NCBI GenBank assembly: GCA_022573485.1
Contig: JACZTW010000216.1
Location: 1-6,738, forward strand
Length of the DNA: 6,738 nucleotides
Reading direction: 5' to 3'
Source: Planctomycetota bacterium
GTDB taxonomy: Bacteria; Planctomycetota; Phycisphaerae; UBA1845; CAIVHJ01
In this document: one piece after another, positions 1 through 6,355 of the stretch
How positions within the stretch are numbered: position 1 is the first letter of the stretch
Layout: each line of letters opens with the position of its first letter
Translations under genes and position numbers: made by a program
The notes under the pieces: model-generated
Told to the model about the DNA's origin: nothing
The model's database searches: none
Seen by the model: only the letters and a program-made list of their open reading frames with translations

Positions 1-927
1 TGGGAGATCCGCCAACAGGCCCTCGCCGAGCTGAAGCTGTCGGCGGCGACGGCGGACGATTCAGAGGTGCGTACACGAGCGCTCCGCGGTCTGGAGGCGG
101 ACGGCAACGCGCATTTCGATTCGTGGACACGTCTGGCTTCGTACGACCCAGACCCGGCCGTTCGGCTCGAAGCGATCATGTTGCTGAGGAAGCGAAAAGC
201 CGATTTGTCAATCGAATTTTGGAGACGACTCCTCGACGATGAAGACGAACTCGTCCGTGCGGGGGCGATGTTGTGCTTGATCGAAGCGGGCCGGTCGGAG
301 TACGGCCAGATGCTGGAACGGGTGCGTAACACCGTGATGGCGCTTCGTCGGCGTCCCTCGGCGATCCCTTTGCTGCGGGCGCTGAATGAGCGCGCCGACG
401 ACGATGAGCTGAGGCACTGGCTGAGCACTGCCGGCGAGTCTGATCATACTCTGCGCTTCGCCGCCCGGGCGAGCTTGGTCGCGCGAGGGGATGCGGAAGC
501 CACGCGAGAGATGATTTTGCAAGCACAAGCGGCAGGCGAGCGTGATCAAGAGCTGGCCATTGAAATACTCTCTTTGTCAGCCGACCCGAACGTGTTATAC
601 ATACTGTCGGAACGTCTGGAGAACTGTGAATCTCTGGTGGGCCGTTTGGAGGCGGCGCGCGGCCTGGGCCGGTTCGGTTCGGACGCGGGGCTGCAACTGG
701 CGATGGAGTGTCTTGAATTCGAGCCGCTGTCCGGGGATCAGGCCGGTCTGGCCTATGCCGCCCATATTCGTGCGGCGGCGTGTGAGGCTTGTGCGGAACT
801 ACCGACGCTCGATGCTCTTCTGGCAGTGAGTGAAAGAGTGGCCGCTGATGACGATCCCGGCGTACGCACAGCCTGTGCGGCTGCCGTGCTGCGCATCCTC
901 GCCCGGCGAAAGGAGGCGCCTCGATGA
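1..927 (+). CDS. HEAT-repeat protein, 5' end missing (partial)
   Basis: The frame is open from the first base, so the gene starts upstream of the window; 308 C-terminal residues are visible. The GTG at 67 is not a convincing start, because the reading before it (beginning WEIRQQALAEL) already has the same repeat character. The protein is a chain of amphipathic helix pairs of HEAT / PBS-lyase type: acidic turns followed by VR and an Ala/Leu-rich helix, at residues about 19-31, 49-63 (DPDPAVRLEA) and 80-98 (DDEDELVRAG), with a late copy near the C-terminus (DDDPGVRTACAAA). No membrane segment is visible in this part. HEAT solenoids are usually protein-binding scaffolds, so an enzymatic role is not indicated. 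The stop overlaps the mreD start as ATGA (924-927), which suggests translational coupling and a link to cell-shape functions, but the partner is unknown. HEAT fold: fairly sure. Specific role: unknown. Confidence 0.8.
   Translation, partial: WEIRQQALAELKLSAATADDSEVRTRALRGLEADGNAHFDSWTRLASYDPDPAVRLEAIMLLRKRKADLSIEFWRRLLDDEDELVRAGAMLCLIEAGRSEYGQMLERVRNTVMALRRRPSAIPLLRALNERADDDELRHWLSTAGESDHTLRFAARASLVARGDAEATREMILQAQAAGERDQELAIEILSLSADPNVLYILSERLENCESLVGRLEAARGLGRFGSDAGLQLAMECLEFEPLSGDQAGLAYAAHIRAAACEACAELPTLDALLAVSERVAADDDPGVRTACAAAVLRILARRKEAPR
911..916 (+). promoter_or_regulatory. Ribosome binding site of mreD
   Basis: A perfect AGGAGG lies 7 nt before the ATG at 924, inside the last codons of the HEAT-repeat gene. 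It is the strongest Shine-Dalgarno sequence in the window and fixes the mreD start at the ATGA overlap. Confidence 0.75.
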
Positions 928-1469
928 GATGGCTCACGTTTACGCCGCTGGCGGCGCTGGCGATCTGCTTCCAGACCACGATCGCTCCGCACCTCGGCGC
1001 TTACGGCGTCTATCCCGACATCATGCTGATCCTGGTGATCCACTATGCGCTGCACGCCCGAACGGCAGACGGTTTGCTGGCGGGCTGCATGATGGGCTTG
1101 CTCGTCGATCTTACGACGGTGCAGCGTTTCGGGCTGGTGGCGGTCGCTTATGGGTTGGTGGCGCTGGTCGTGTGGTCAATTCGCGACTTGATGTTCCCCA
1201 AACACCCGCTGTCGCACTTCTCGCTGACCTTCTTATCTTGTTTCGCCGTCCAACTCATTTTGCGCGGCTATTTTCACTTCAGTTACCACCTGGACGCCAT
1301 GCTGGCGAGCGTGGTCGGAGCTGCGCTTTTGACTGCGGCATACACCGGACTGTGGGCCATACCGATCCATTGGTTCTTGTTGCGCTATTGCCGGGCGCTG
1401 GGACTTCGCAGCGTCAAGGGCGGCATCTATGCCAGCCCCGCCAGAACGAAGGGAGTCGGGCTTGTTTGA
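924..1469 (+). CDS. mreD: Rod shape-determining protein MreD
   Basis: MreD is the small polytopic inner-membrane component of the elongasome that works with MreB, MreC, PBP2 and RodA in lateral-wall synthesis. The 181-residue product has the usual length (about 160-190) and is almost entirely hydrophobic, with roughly five membrane segments. Family hallmarks are visible: a first helix from residue 4, a Pro-Asp pair at 31-32 opening the second helix (PDIMLILV), and a Gly-rich third helix ending in an Asp (G54, G58, D62 in GLLVDL). The call also rests on its place immediately before PBP2 and rodA, the classical order. The start is set by AGGAGG at 911-916. The stop lies 41 nt inside the next gene. 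Sequence conservation of MreD is low in general, so the call depends on topology plus context. Confidence 0.85.
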   Translation: MRWLTFTPLAALAICFQTTIAPHLGAYGVYPDIMLILVIHYALHARTADGLLAGCMMGLLVDLTTVQRFGLVAVAYGLVALVVWSIRDLMFPKHPLSHFSLTFLSCFAVQLILRGYFHFSYHLDAMLASVVGAALLTAAYTGLWAIPIHWFLLRYCRALGLRSVKGGIYASPARTKGVGLV

Positions 1470-3819
1470 ACGGCGGCTGAAAGTCGTGCTCATGGTCTTC
1501 GTCGCCGGGTGGGCGATCGTTACGCTGCGTCTGTTTGTGCTTCAAGTCGTGCGGGCTGATGAATATCGCGAGAAGGCGCAGCTACGGTTGATTAAGTATG
1601 AGAAAACGCTCGAACCGATGCGCGGCAGGATCCTGGACCGCAACGGCAGAGTGCTGGCCTCCGACGAGCCGAAATGGGCCATCGCGATCCACTACAGCAT
1701 GTTGAAACCGCACCACGATGAGTATGACGACCTGCTCGCCGAGGAGTTGCTCGAAGACTCGAAACTCCTCGAACGCCACGCACGTAATTTGCTCAGGCTC
1801 AAAGGTGTCACTGCGACGGACCAGAATCTCACCGATGATTTGATCGTTTACCTCCGCCAGGAAGTGAATGCACGATGGGTGGCATCGGAGGTCGAAGCGT
1901 TTTGGCAACTCCTGTCGGCACTCTCTGCTGAACAATCTCGTGAGGATCTGAGAACACGCGCGGCAGACATCACCGACAGGATCGGACGCTGGAAAGCCGC
2001 CCTCGTGACCCGCGAGGCCCTTGGCGAGAAAGAGGCTGCCAAGCCGCAGATTCGGGAAGAAACTCAATGCCATCCGATCATCACGGGGCTGGATCGTCAG
2101 CAACGCATCGACGCGCAGAGTCGGCTGCGACAGCGCTTTGCCTGGCTGTTTGATCTCGGGGCCGTCGAAGTCGCGGATTTGAGCAAGCGCGAGTACCACC
2201 AGGCAAAGTGCCTGGCCCATGTCGTCGGGCACCAGCGTAAAGTAACGCCCCGCGACGTCACCGAGAGGCCCTACCGCAACTCCGGCGATCTGGGGGGCTA
2301 TCGCAATCGCGACATGAAGGGCGAATCGGGCGTCGAGCATATGTGCGAGAAGCAATTGCGCGGACGGCGCGGCAGCCTGACGGTTTATCGCGATGAGCGC
2401 CCAGCGCTGCGGATCGAGCCCGTCAACGGCAAAGACGTCACCCTGACGATCGACTATGCGCTGCAGTCGGGGATTTACGACTTATTGGACAAGGCAGTGT
2501 CGCAATCGAGCGAAGTGCCCGGCGGCAGTGTGGTGGTTTTGGATATTCCCACGCGCGAGGTGCTGGCGCTGGTCAGCTATCCATCTTACGATCCAAATAC
2601 TTATCGAAGCGACTACCCCGAGCTCAGTCGCGACTTTCACACCTTCCCGCTGCACTTTCGCGCCGTCTCTCGCCAGCATGAACCCGGCTCGATCGTCAAG
2701 CCACTGACCATTGTCGCGGCCCACAGTGCCGGGCTCATCGACGAACAGACCCGATTCGATTGCCAGGGCCGGCTTGATCCAAACATGAACAAGTTCCGTT
2801 GCTGGGTACCCGCTGGCGCGAGCCGGTCGATCCATCACGGATCGATCAGCAGCGAAGAGGCCATCAAACACAGTTGCAATGTCTTTTGTTTCCATCTCGG
2901 AGACTTGTTTTGGAAGCAGCGTGGCGGCCCGGAGGGACTCCAGCTCATGTCGGAGTGGATGAATCGTATGGGGCTGGGCCTTCCGACCGGCATCGGCCTG
3001 CGTGAAGAAGCATACGGCATCGCGCCCAGCCCGCGCTACCTTTGGGACAATAGACCGAAGCACCCGGCTCAACTGAGCGACCCGCTGAACTACGCTATAG
3101 GCCAGGGCGAGATGCAAGTCACGCCGCTCCAGGCGGCCAACCTCGTCGCGACCTACGCCAGCGGCCTTCACGGGCCGGTTCGCCTCTTGAAGCATGAGCA
3201 AAACACGCCGCCGACGAGTCTGCCCGTCGAGGATTCGGTCTGGCGGATTATTCGCCGAGGCATGTATCAAGTCGTCAATGTCACGGGCGGTACCGCGACG
3301 TCATTCGCGAAGCTGGAGCCTTCGCCGTATGTGCTGTGTGGAAAGAGCGGCAGCGCTCAAACGACGCGCTGGATCACCGAATACCGTATCGACTATCATG
3401 ATGGAGACGGCGAGCGCTCGAAGACCGTTTCCGCCAACAATGGCCGCTTCGCGCGCGACGAATTCGTGAGGCAAATGATGCCTGAGGAGTCCGTCCCCTG
3501 CGATCAAGCTGAACGAATCCGGGCGGAACTGCGGGACTCCATAATCCGCGCCACGCCGGCGGCGAAATGGCCGGCCGAGGTCTCCGAAGACCGGCGACAC
3601 TCCCACGCGTGGTTTGTGGCGTTTCTTCAGCCCAAGGGCGCCGATGGCCTGCCCGACTGGAATGCTCAGGCCCGCATCGCCATTGCCGTGTTGCTGGAAT
3701 TCGGAGGCAGCGGCGGCAAAGCCTCGGGCCCGGTGTGCCGCGATGTGGCCGAGATGATTATCAAAGAGTTTCCTCGCTATGTCGCCGCGCAACAACCTCT
3801 GGCCATGAGGGATCGATGA
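1429..3819 (+). CDS. mrdA: Penicillin-binding protein 2, peptidoglycan D,D-transpeptidase of the elongasome
   Basis: Class B PBP that cross-links stem peptides in the periplasm during elongation, partnered by RodA. Visible in order: one N-terminal membrane anchor (about 17-41), the conserved RGRILDRNGRVLAS block (65-78) of the pedestal, a GESGVE motif (298-303), then the transpeptidase domain with S421-I-V-K424 (nucleophile and general base), S482-C-N484 and K639-S-G641. KSG replaces the commoner KTG; the final HAWF strand starts at 726. At 796 residues it is clearly longer than usual PBP2 proteins (roughly 600-650). Extra material sits in a charged helical stretch (about 93-215) and between KSG and HAWF (about 646-724). 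The ATG at 1429 has AAGGG 8 nt upstream. A TTG at 1462, with AAGGGAG six nt upstream, is an alternative that would shorten the overlap with mreD to 8 nt. FtsI/PBP3 is less likely given the adjacent mreD and rodA. Confidence 0.93.
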   Translation: MPAPPERRESGLFERRLKVVLMVFVAGWAIVTLRLFVLQVVRADEYREKAQLRLIKYEKTLEPMRGRILDRNGRVLASDEPKWAIAIHYSMLKPHHDEYDDLLAEELLEDSKLLERHARNLLRLKGVTATDQNLTDDLIVYLRQEVNARWVASEVEAFWQLLSALSAEQSREDLRTRAADITDRIGRWKAALVTREALGEKEAAKPQIREETQCHPIITGLDRQQRIDAQSRLRQRFAWLFDLGAVEVADLSKREYHQAKCLAHVVGHQRKVTPRDVTERPYRNSGDLGGYRNRDMKGESGVEHMCEKQLRGRRGSLTVYRDERPALRIEPVNGKDVTLTIDYALQSGIYDLLDKAVSQSSEVPGGSVVVLDIPTREVLALVSYPSYDPNTYRSDYPELSRDFHTFPLHFRAVSRQHEPGSIVKPLTIVAAHSAGLIDEQTRFDCQGRLDPNMNKFRCWVPAGASRSIHHGSISSEEAIKHSCNVFCFHLGDLFWKQRGGPEGLQLMSEWMNRMGLGLPTGIGLREEAYGIAPSPRYLWDNRPKHPAQLSDPLNYAIGQGEMQVTPLQAANLVATYASGLHGPVRLLKHEQNTPPTSLPVEDSVWRIIRRGMYQVVNVTGGTATSFAKLEPSPYVLCGKSGSAQTTRWITEYRIDYHDGDGERSKTVSANNGRFARDEFVRQMMPEESVPCDQAERIRAELRDSIIRATPAAKWPAEVSEDRRHSHAWFVAFLQPKGADGLPDWNAQARIAIAVLLEFGGSGGKASGPVCRDVAEMIIKEFPRYVAAQQPLAMRDR

Positions 3820-5048
3820 AACGCCCGATCTACGACTTAACTTGGCCTGGGATCGCGATCTTCGCCGCGTCGATGTGCCTGTGCGCTGTCGGCCTGCTGT
3901 GCATCATCGCCGTTGAGGGCGAAGCCGGCGATGCGGCACAGAAGCAAGTCGTGTTCGTCATTGTCTCACTCGTGGCGGGCGCCGCCGTTCTGACCGCCGG
4001 CTACCAGCGGCTCGGACGCTTCGCCTACGCCCTGTTCGGAGTCGGCCTGTTTCTGCTCGTGCTGATGGTGGTGGCCCGTGTCAAGGGGGGCTTGCCGATG
4101 ATCCGCCCGATCAACGGCACGTATCGCTGGATCTCGCTGCCGGGCTTCAGCGTTCAGCCTTCCGAAATCATGAAAGTAGTGTTCATCATCGGGTTGGCCT
4201 GGTACCTCCGTCACAAAGAGGATGTCCGGCGATTCAAGACCTTGATCGGCCCCTTTGTGCTCACGGTCGTTCCCGTGATGCTCGTTCTGCTTCAGCCGGA
4301 CCTGGGCACGGCGCTGTTGCTCATGCCCGTATTGTTCGTCATGCTCTTCGCAGCCGGCGCGCGACTTCGGCACTTCGCCGTGGTCGCACTCCTTGCCGCG
4401 TGCTGTCTGCCCCTCTTTTGGAGCAGAATGGAGGATTATCAGAAAGAGCGGATTGCCGGGCTTGTGTTGCAATATGACTCGGTCCGGCACCGCGTGGAAA
4501 AATCGCCTGACAATTGGAAATGGCTGTGCTCGGAGTCCTCTGCAAACCGCTGGGAGCGCGGGGCCGGTTACCAACTCATCGGCTCGCTCGGCGCCTTGGG
4601 CAACGGCGGCTGGGCGGGCCAGGGCTGGGGAAACGGCGCCTACGTCCGCCACGCGGTACTGCTGCCCGCTCGAGAAAACGACTTTATCTTCGCGATCATT
4701 GGAGAGCAATGGGGTTTTGTCGGGTGTCTCTGCTTGTTGGGCTGCTATGTGGTCATTGTCGTCGCGGGTCTGGAAATCGCGGCGCACACCGACGATCCAT
4801 TCGGGCGATTGCTCGCTGTGGGCGTGGTGGCTTTGTTGGGCACACAGATGCTGATTAACGTCGGCATGACACTCGGCTTGACGCCGATCACGGGCATGAA
4901 CCTGCCCTTTGTCAGCTCGGGAGGGAGCAGTTTGATCGCCAATTTCGCTTTGATCGCGCTGCTCATTAACGTGTCACAAGACAGGCCGTTTCTGTTGGCC
5001 CGCAAACCGTTCGAGAACCCGGAGCCCGATTATGCCGGTGTCCGTTGA
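3816..5048 (+). CDS. rodA: RodA, SEDS-family peptidoglycan glycosyltransferase
   Basis: Polytopic SEDS protein that polymerises lipid II into glycan strands, in complex with PBP2. The 410-residue product has about ten membrane helices and the family blocks: NGTYRWISLPG followed by QPSEIMKV, QPDLGTALLL, ENDFIFAIIGEQWG and the C-terminal GLTPITGMNLPFVSSGGSS. D289 in the END-F motif aligns with the Asp known to be essential in RodA (E. coli D262). Placement next to PBP2 points to RodA rather than FtsW. The ATG at 3816 overlaps the PBP2 stop (ATGA), with GAGGGA at 3807-3812 just upstream, a rather short spacing of 3-4 nt. The frame runs further upstream inside mrdA, but that part is not SEDS-like. 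The segment between E211 (ERIAG) and G249 (GAGYQ) is about 20 residues longer than in typical relatives. Its 3' end overlaps the next gene by 17 nt. Confidence 0.95.
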   Translation: MKRPIYDLTWPGIAIFAASMCLCAVGLLCIIAVEGEAGDAAQKQVVFVIVSLVAGAAVLTAGYQRLGRFAYALFGVGLFLLVLMVVARVKGGLPMIRPINGTYRWISLPGFSVQPSEIMKVVFIIGLAWYLRHKEDVRRFKTLIGPFVLTVVPVMLVLLQPDLGTALLLMPVLFVMLFAAGARLRHFAVVALLAACCLPLFWSRMEDYQKERIAGLVLQYDSVRHRVEKSPDNWKWLCSESSANRWERGAGYQLIGSLGALGNGGWAGQGWGNGAYVRHAVLLPARENDFIFAIIGEQWGFVGCLCLLGCYVVIVVAGLEIAAHTDDPFGRLLAVGVVALLGTQMLINVGMTLGLTPITGMNLPFVSSGGSSLIANFALIALLINVSQDRPFLLARKPFENPEPDYAGVR

Positions 5049-5700
5049 CATCATCAGCGTCGGCACACTGAGCCGCAACCGCTTTTGGAACGAGACCAGC
5101 GCCCGGCGACCGGCCCACGCGACCACGACGCTGCTTCGCAGTGACGAAACATCGATCATCGTCGATCCTGCGCTGCCGCCGGAAATCCTCAGCCGGCGAC
5201 TCGACGAACGCACCGGGCTGGAACCGTCGCAAATTGACACGGTGTTCCTGACCAATTTTTGCCCGGTCCACCGCCGCGGGCTGGATTTGTTTCGCCACGC
5301 CACCTGGCTGATGCACACAGACGAGATGGAAGCCATGCGCCGCTTTCTGGAGGACGCCTGCACAGGCGCGACGGCGCGCGGCGAGACGGTTGAGGAACTG
5401 ATCGAGCAGGAAATCGAGCTCCTTGAGAATGTGCAGGCCGCACCTGACGAACTCACCGAACAGATTCACTTGTTCCCGACGCCGGGCGTCACGCCGGGCG
5501 CCGCAAGCCTGCTGGTACTCGACGATGACAGAACGACGGCGGTGGCCGGGGATGCGATCATCAGTAGGGAATACTTCGCACACCGCCAAGCCTACGAACA
5601 ACACAGCGACGCGGCCCAGGCCGTCCAGGCCGTTGCGGAACTGGTCGAGATTGCCGATCGCATCATTCCGGGACATGACGACTGGATCTTCATCGGTTAG
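5032..5700 (+). CDS. Metallo-beta-lactamase-fold protein with degenerate metal site
   Basis: The 222-residue product follows the outline of a small MBL-fold hydrolase: an early beta-rich region with IIVDPAL at the position of the usual 'lvDtG' strand, a strand VFLT ending in the motif-2 loop, TPG-x-TPG at 150-156 followed by SLLVL, VAGDA with D174, and PGHD with H215. The motif-2 loop, usually T-H-x-H-x-D-H, reads T74-N-F-C-P-V-H80: two His and the Asp are replaced by N75, C77 and V79, and only H80 remains. The His of TPGHT is V153. D174 and H215 are kept. A normal dinuclear zinc site therefore seems impossible, and the protein may be a pseudoenzyme or binding protein. The ATG at 5032 has GGAG 7 nt upstream and lies inside the end of rodA, so it is probably translated with the rod operon. 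No signal peptide is seen, so it is likely cytoplasmic. Its function is not recognised. Confidence 0.75.
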   Translation: MPVSVDIISVGTLSRNRFWNETSARRPAHATTTLLRSDETSIIVDPALPPEILSRRLDERTGLEPSQIDTVFLTNFCPVHRRGLDLFRHATWLMHTDEMEAMRRFLEDACTGATARGETVEELIEQEIELLENVQAAPDELTEQIHLFPTPGVTPGAASLLVLDDDRTTAVAGDAIISREYFAHRQAYEQHSDAAQAVQAVAELVEIADRIIPGHDDWIFIG

Positions 5701-5714
5701 CCGGAACAAGTATT

Positions 5715-5812
5715 ACCGCAGAGAGCGCAGAGTGATGTCGGCAAGAACGCGGTGAGGGATGTGCGCGAAGCGTTTTCTGTCATATCTCTGCGGCCTCTGC
5801 GTGCTCTGCGGT
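5715..5812. repeat. Intergenic inverted-repeat element of 9-nt-phased CGCAGAG/CTCTGCG units
   Basis: The left arm 5715-5732 and right arm 5795-5812 are inverted copies matching at 16 of 18 positions, separated by 62 nt. The arms are built of a unit repeated every 9 nt: CGCAGAG at 5717 and 5726 on the left, CTCTGCG at 5786, 5795 and 5804 on the right. AT-rich bases flank both outer ends. It contains no convincing reading frame. From memory, similar ACCGCAGAG-type intergenic repeats occur in various environmental bacterial genomes, but this was not checked. It could be a short non-autonomous mobile element, a REP-like element or a long-loop hairpin at the end of the rod operon transcript. Confidence 0.7.
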
Positions 5813-5870
5813 TAAATATTCTGGTTAGAACATCTTGCACCATCGGCACTTAGGCGCGATCCGCGCGGGC

Positions 5871-5897
5871 CGCTCGATTTGACACTCGGATTGAGCG
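5871..5897. repeat. Short dyad around the candidate -35 box (possible operator)
   Basis: CGCTCGAT (5871-5878) and ATTGAGCG (5890-5897) form an 8-bp inverted repeat with one G-T pair and an 11-nt centre containing TTGACA. A dyad in this place could be a repressor site, but such short imperfect palindromes also arise by chance. Confidence 0.25.
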
Positions 5898-5907
5898 ACG
5901 ATACGCT
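5879..5907 (+). promoter_or_regulatory. Candidate sigma70-type promoter for the DUF151 gene
   Basis: TTGACA (5879-5884) matches the -35 consensus exactly. A 17-nt spacer leads to TACGCT (5902-5907), which matches the -10 consensus at only 3 of 6 bases. Transcription would begin near 5914, leaving a leader of about 50 nt before the ATG at 5963. Its position in the only large gene gap of the window supports it; the weak -10 box does not. Confidence 0.35.
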
Positions 5908-5949
5908 TATGAAGGAGTCGTTCGCTTGCCGGCGCGCGGAACCCAATCC

Positions 5950-5953
5950 GAGG
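5950..5953 (+). promoter_or_regulatory. Ribosome binding site deciding the DUF151 start
   Basis: GAGG (followed by AA) lies 9 nt before the ATG at 5963. The in-frame upstream candidates, TTG at 5879 and ATG at 5909, lack an equally good site and would add residues with no family resemblance. Confidence 0.55.
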
Positions 5954-5962
5954 AATGCCCAC

Positions 5963-6355
5963 ATGGACGTCCGAATGGACCTCGCCCGTATTATCATTCG
6001 TGACGACGACGATCAACAGATCATCGTCCTCGCCGAACGTGACGGCGAGAGGCAGTTCTCGATCGTCGTCGGCCTGTATGAAGGATGGGCCATTCGCCGT
6101 CGCGTCAACGGCGTGGAGTCGCCCCGACCCATGACGCATGATCTTCTGGCCAATATCATCGAAGACCTCGACGCCGAGTTGGAGAAGATCGTGATCCACG
6201 ATCTCCGGGAACACACCTTCTTCGCCAAACTCGTCATCCGCCGGAACGGCAGCTTGATCGAGGTGGACGCCAGACCCTCCGACGCCATCGCCCTGGGCGT
6301 GACCAGCGACACGCCGCTCTATGTGTCGGAGAGTGTTCTCCAGGATGTGTGCTGA
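5963..6355 (+). CDS. DUF151 / bifunctional nuclease family protein
   Basis: A small soluble protein of 130 residues, close to the family's usual length. The characteristic blocks are present: an N-terminal strand followed by an acidic turn (DDDDQQIIVLAE, 14-25), a middle region leading to PRPMTHDLL (54-62), the strand-turn HDLREHTFFAKL (79-90) and the strongest signature, EVDARPSDAIALG (100-112). Plant relatives were reported to have RNase and DNase activity, hence the family name; the role in bacteria is poorly defined, so nuclease activity here is inferred from family only. The ATG at 5963 is chosen because GAGG lies 9 nt upstream and because the domain begins there; the frame is open further upstream without family similarity. 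It is separated from the rod operon by a 262-nt gap with a candidate promoter. Its stop overlaps the next gene by up to 11 nt, suggesting a two-gene unit. Confidence 0.9.
   Translation: MDVRMDLARIIIRDDDDQQIIVLAERDGERQFSIVVGLYEGWAIRRRVNGVESPRPMTHDLLANIIEDLDAELEKIVIHDLREHTFFAKLVIRRNGSLIEVDARPSDAIALGVTSDTPLYVSESVLQDVC

Noticed and set aside
176..979. Long antisense frame (267 codons) opposite the HEAT-repeat gene
   Set aside because: Low-complexity Arg/Pro/Ser-rich translation typical of the reverse frame of GC-rich coding DNA; it conflicts with a well-supported + strand gene.
830..1480. Alternative + frame of 216 codons overlapping mreD
   Set aside because: It is Arg/Gly/Ala-rich and lacks membrane helices, while the overlapping mreD frame has a perfect ribosome binding site and MreD topology.
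1582..2355. Antisense frame (257 codons) opposite mrdA
   Set aside because: Shadow of the PBP2 coding sequence, with no recognisable family and no ribosome binding site context.
2482..3270. Antisense frame (262 codons) opposite the PBP2 transpeptidase domain
   Set aside because: Covers the SIVK and SCN motifs on the other strand, where coding constraint is certain; a shadow.
3567..3815. Upstream extension of the rodA frame inside mrdA
   Set aside because: The extra 83 residues are Arg/Gly/Ser-rich with no SEDS similarity; the ATG at 3816 with ATGA coupling is the standard start.
3966..4787. Antisense frame (273 codons) opposite rodA
   Set aside because: Composition is His/Gln/Glu-rich, as expected from reversed hydrophobic codons of a membrane protein.
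4966..5709. Antisense frame (247 codons) opposite the MBL-fold gene
   Set aside because: The + strand frame carries ordered MBL motifs; the reverse frame shows none.
5715..5812. CRISPR array or simple intrinsic terminator
   Set aside because: The repeated units are 7 nt at 9-nt spacing in opposite orientations, so there are no spacers. The hairpin loop would be 62 nt and no U-run follows the stem.
5854..5866. Small GC hairpin (GCGCG, 3-nt loop, CGCGC) in the intergenic gap
   Set aside because: Only a 5-bp stem with no following T-run; expected by chance in GC-rich DNA.
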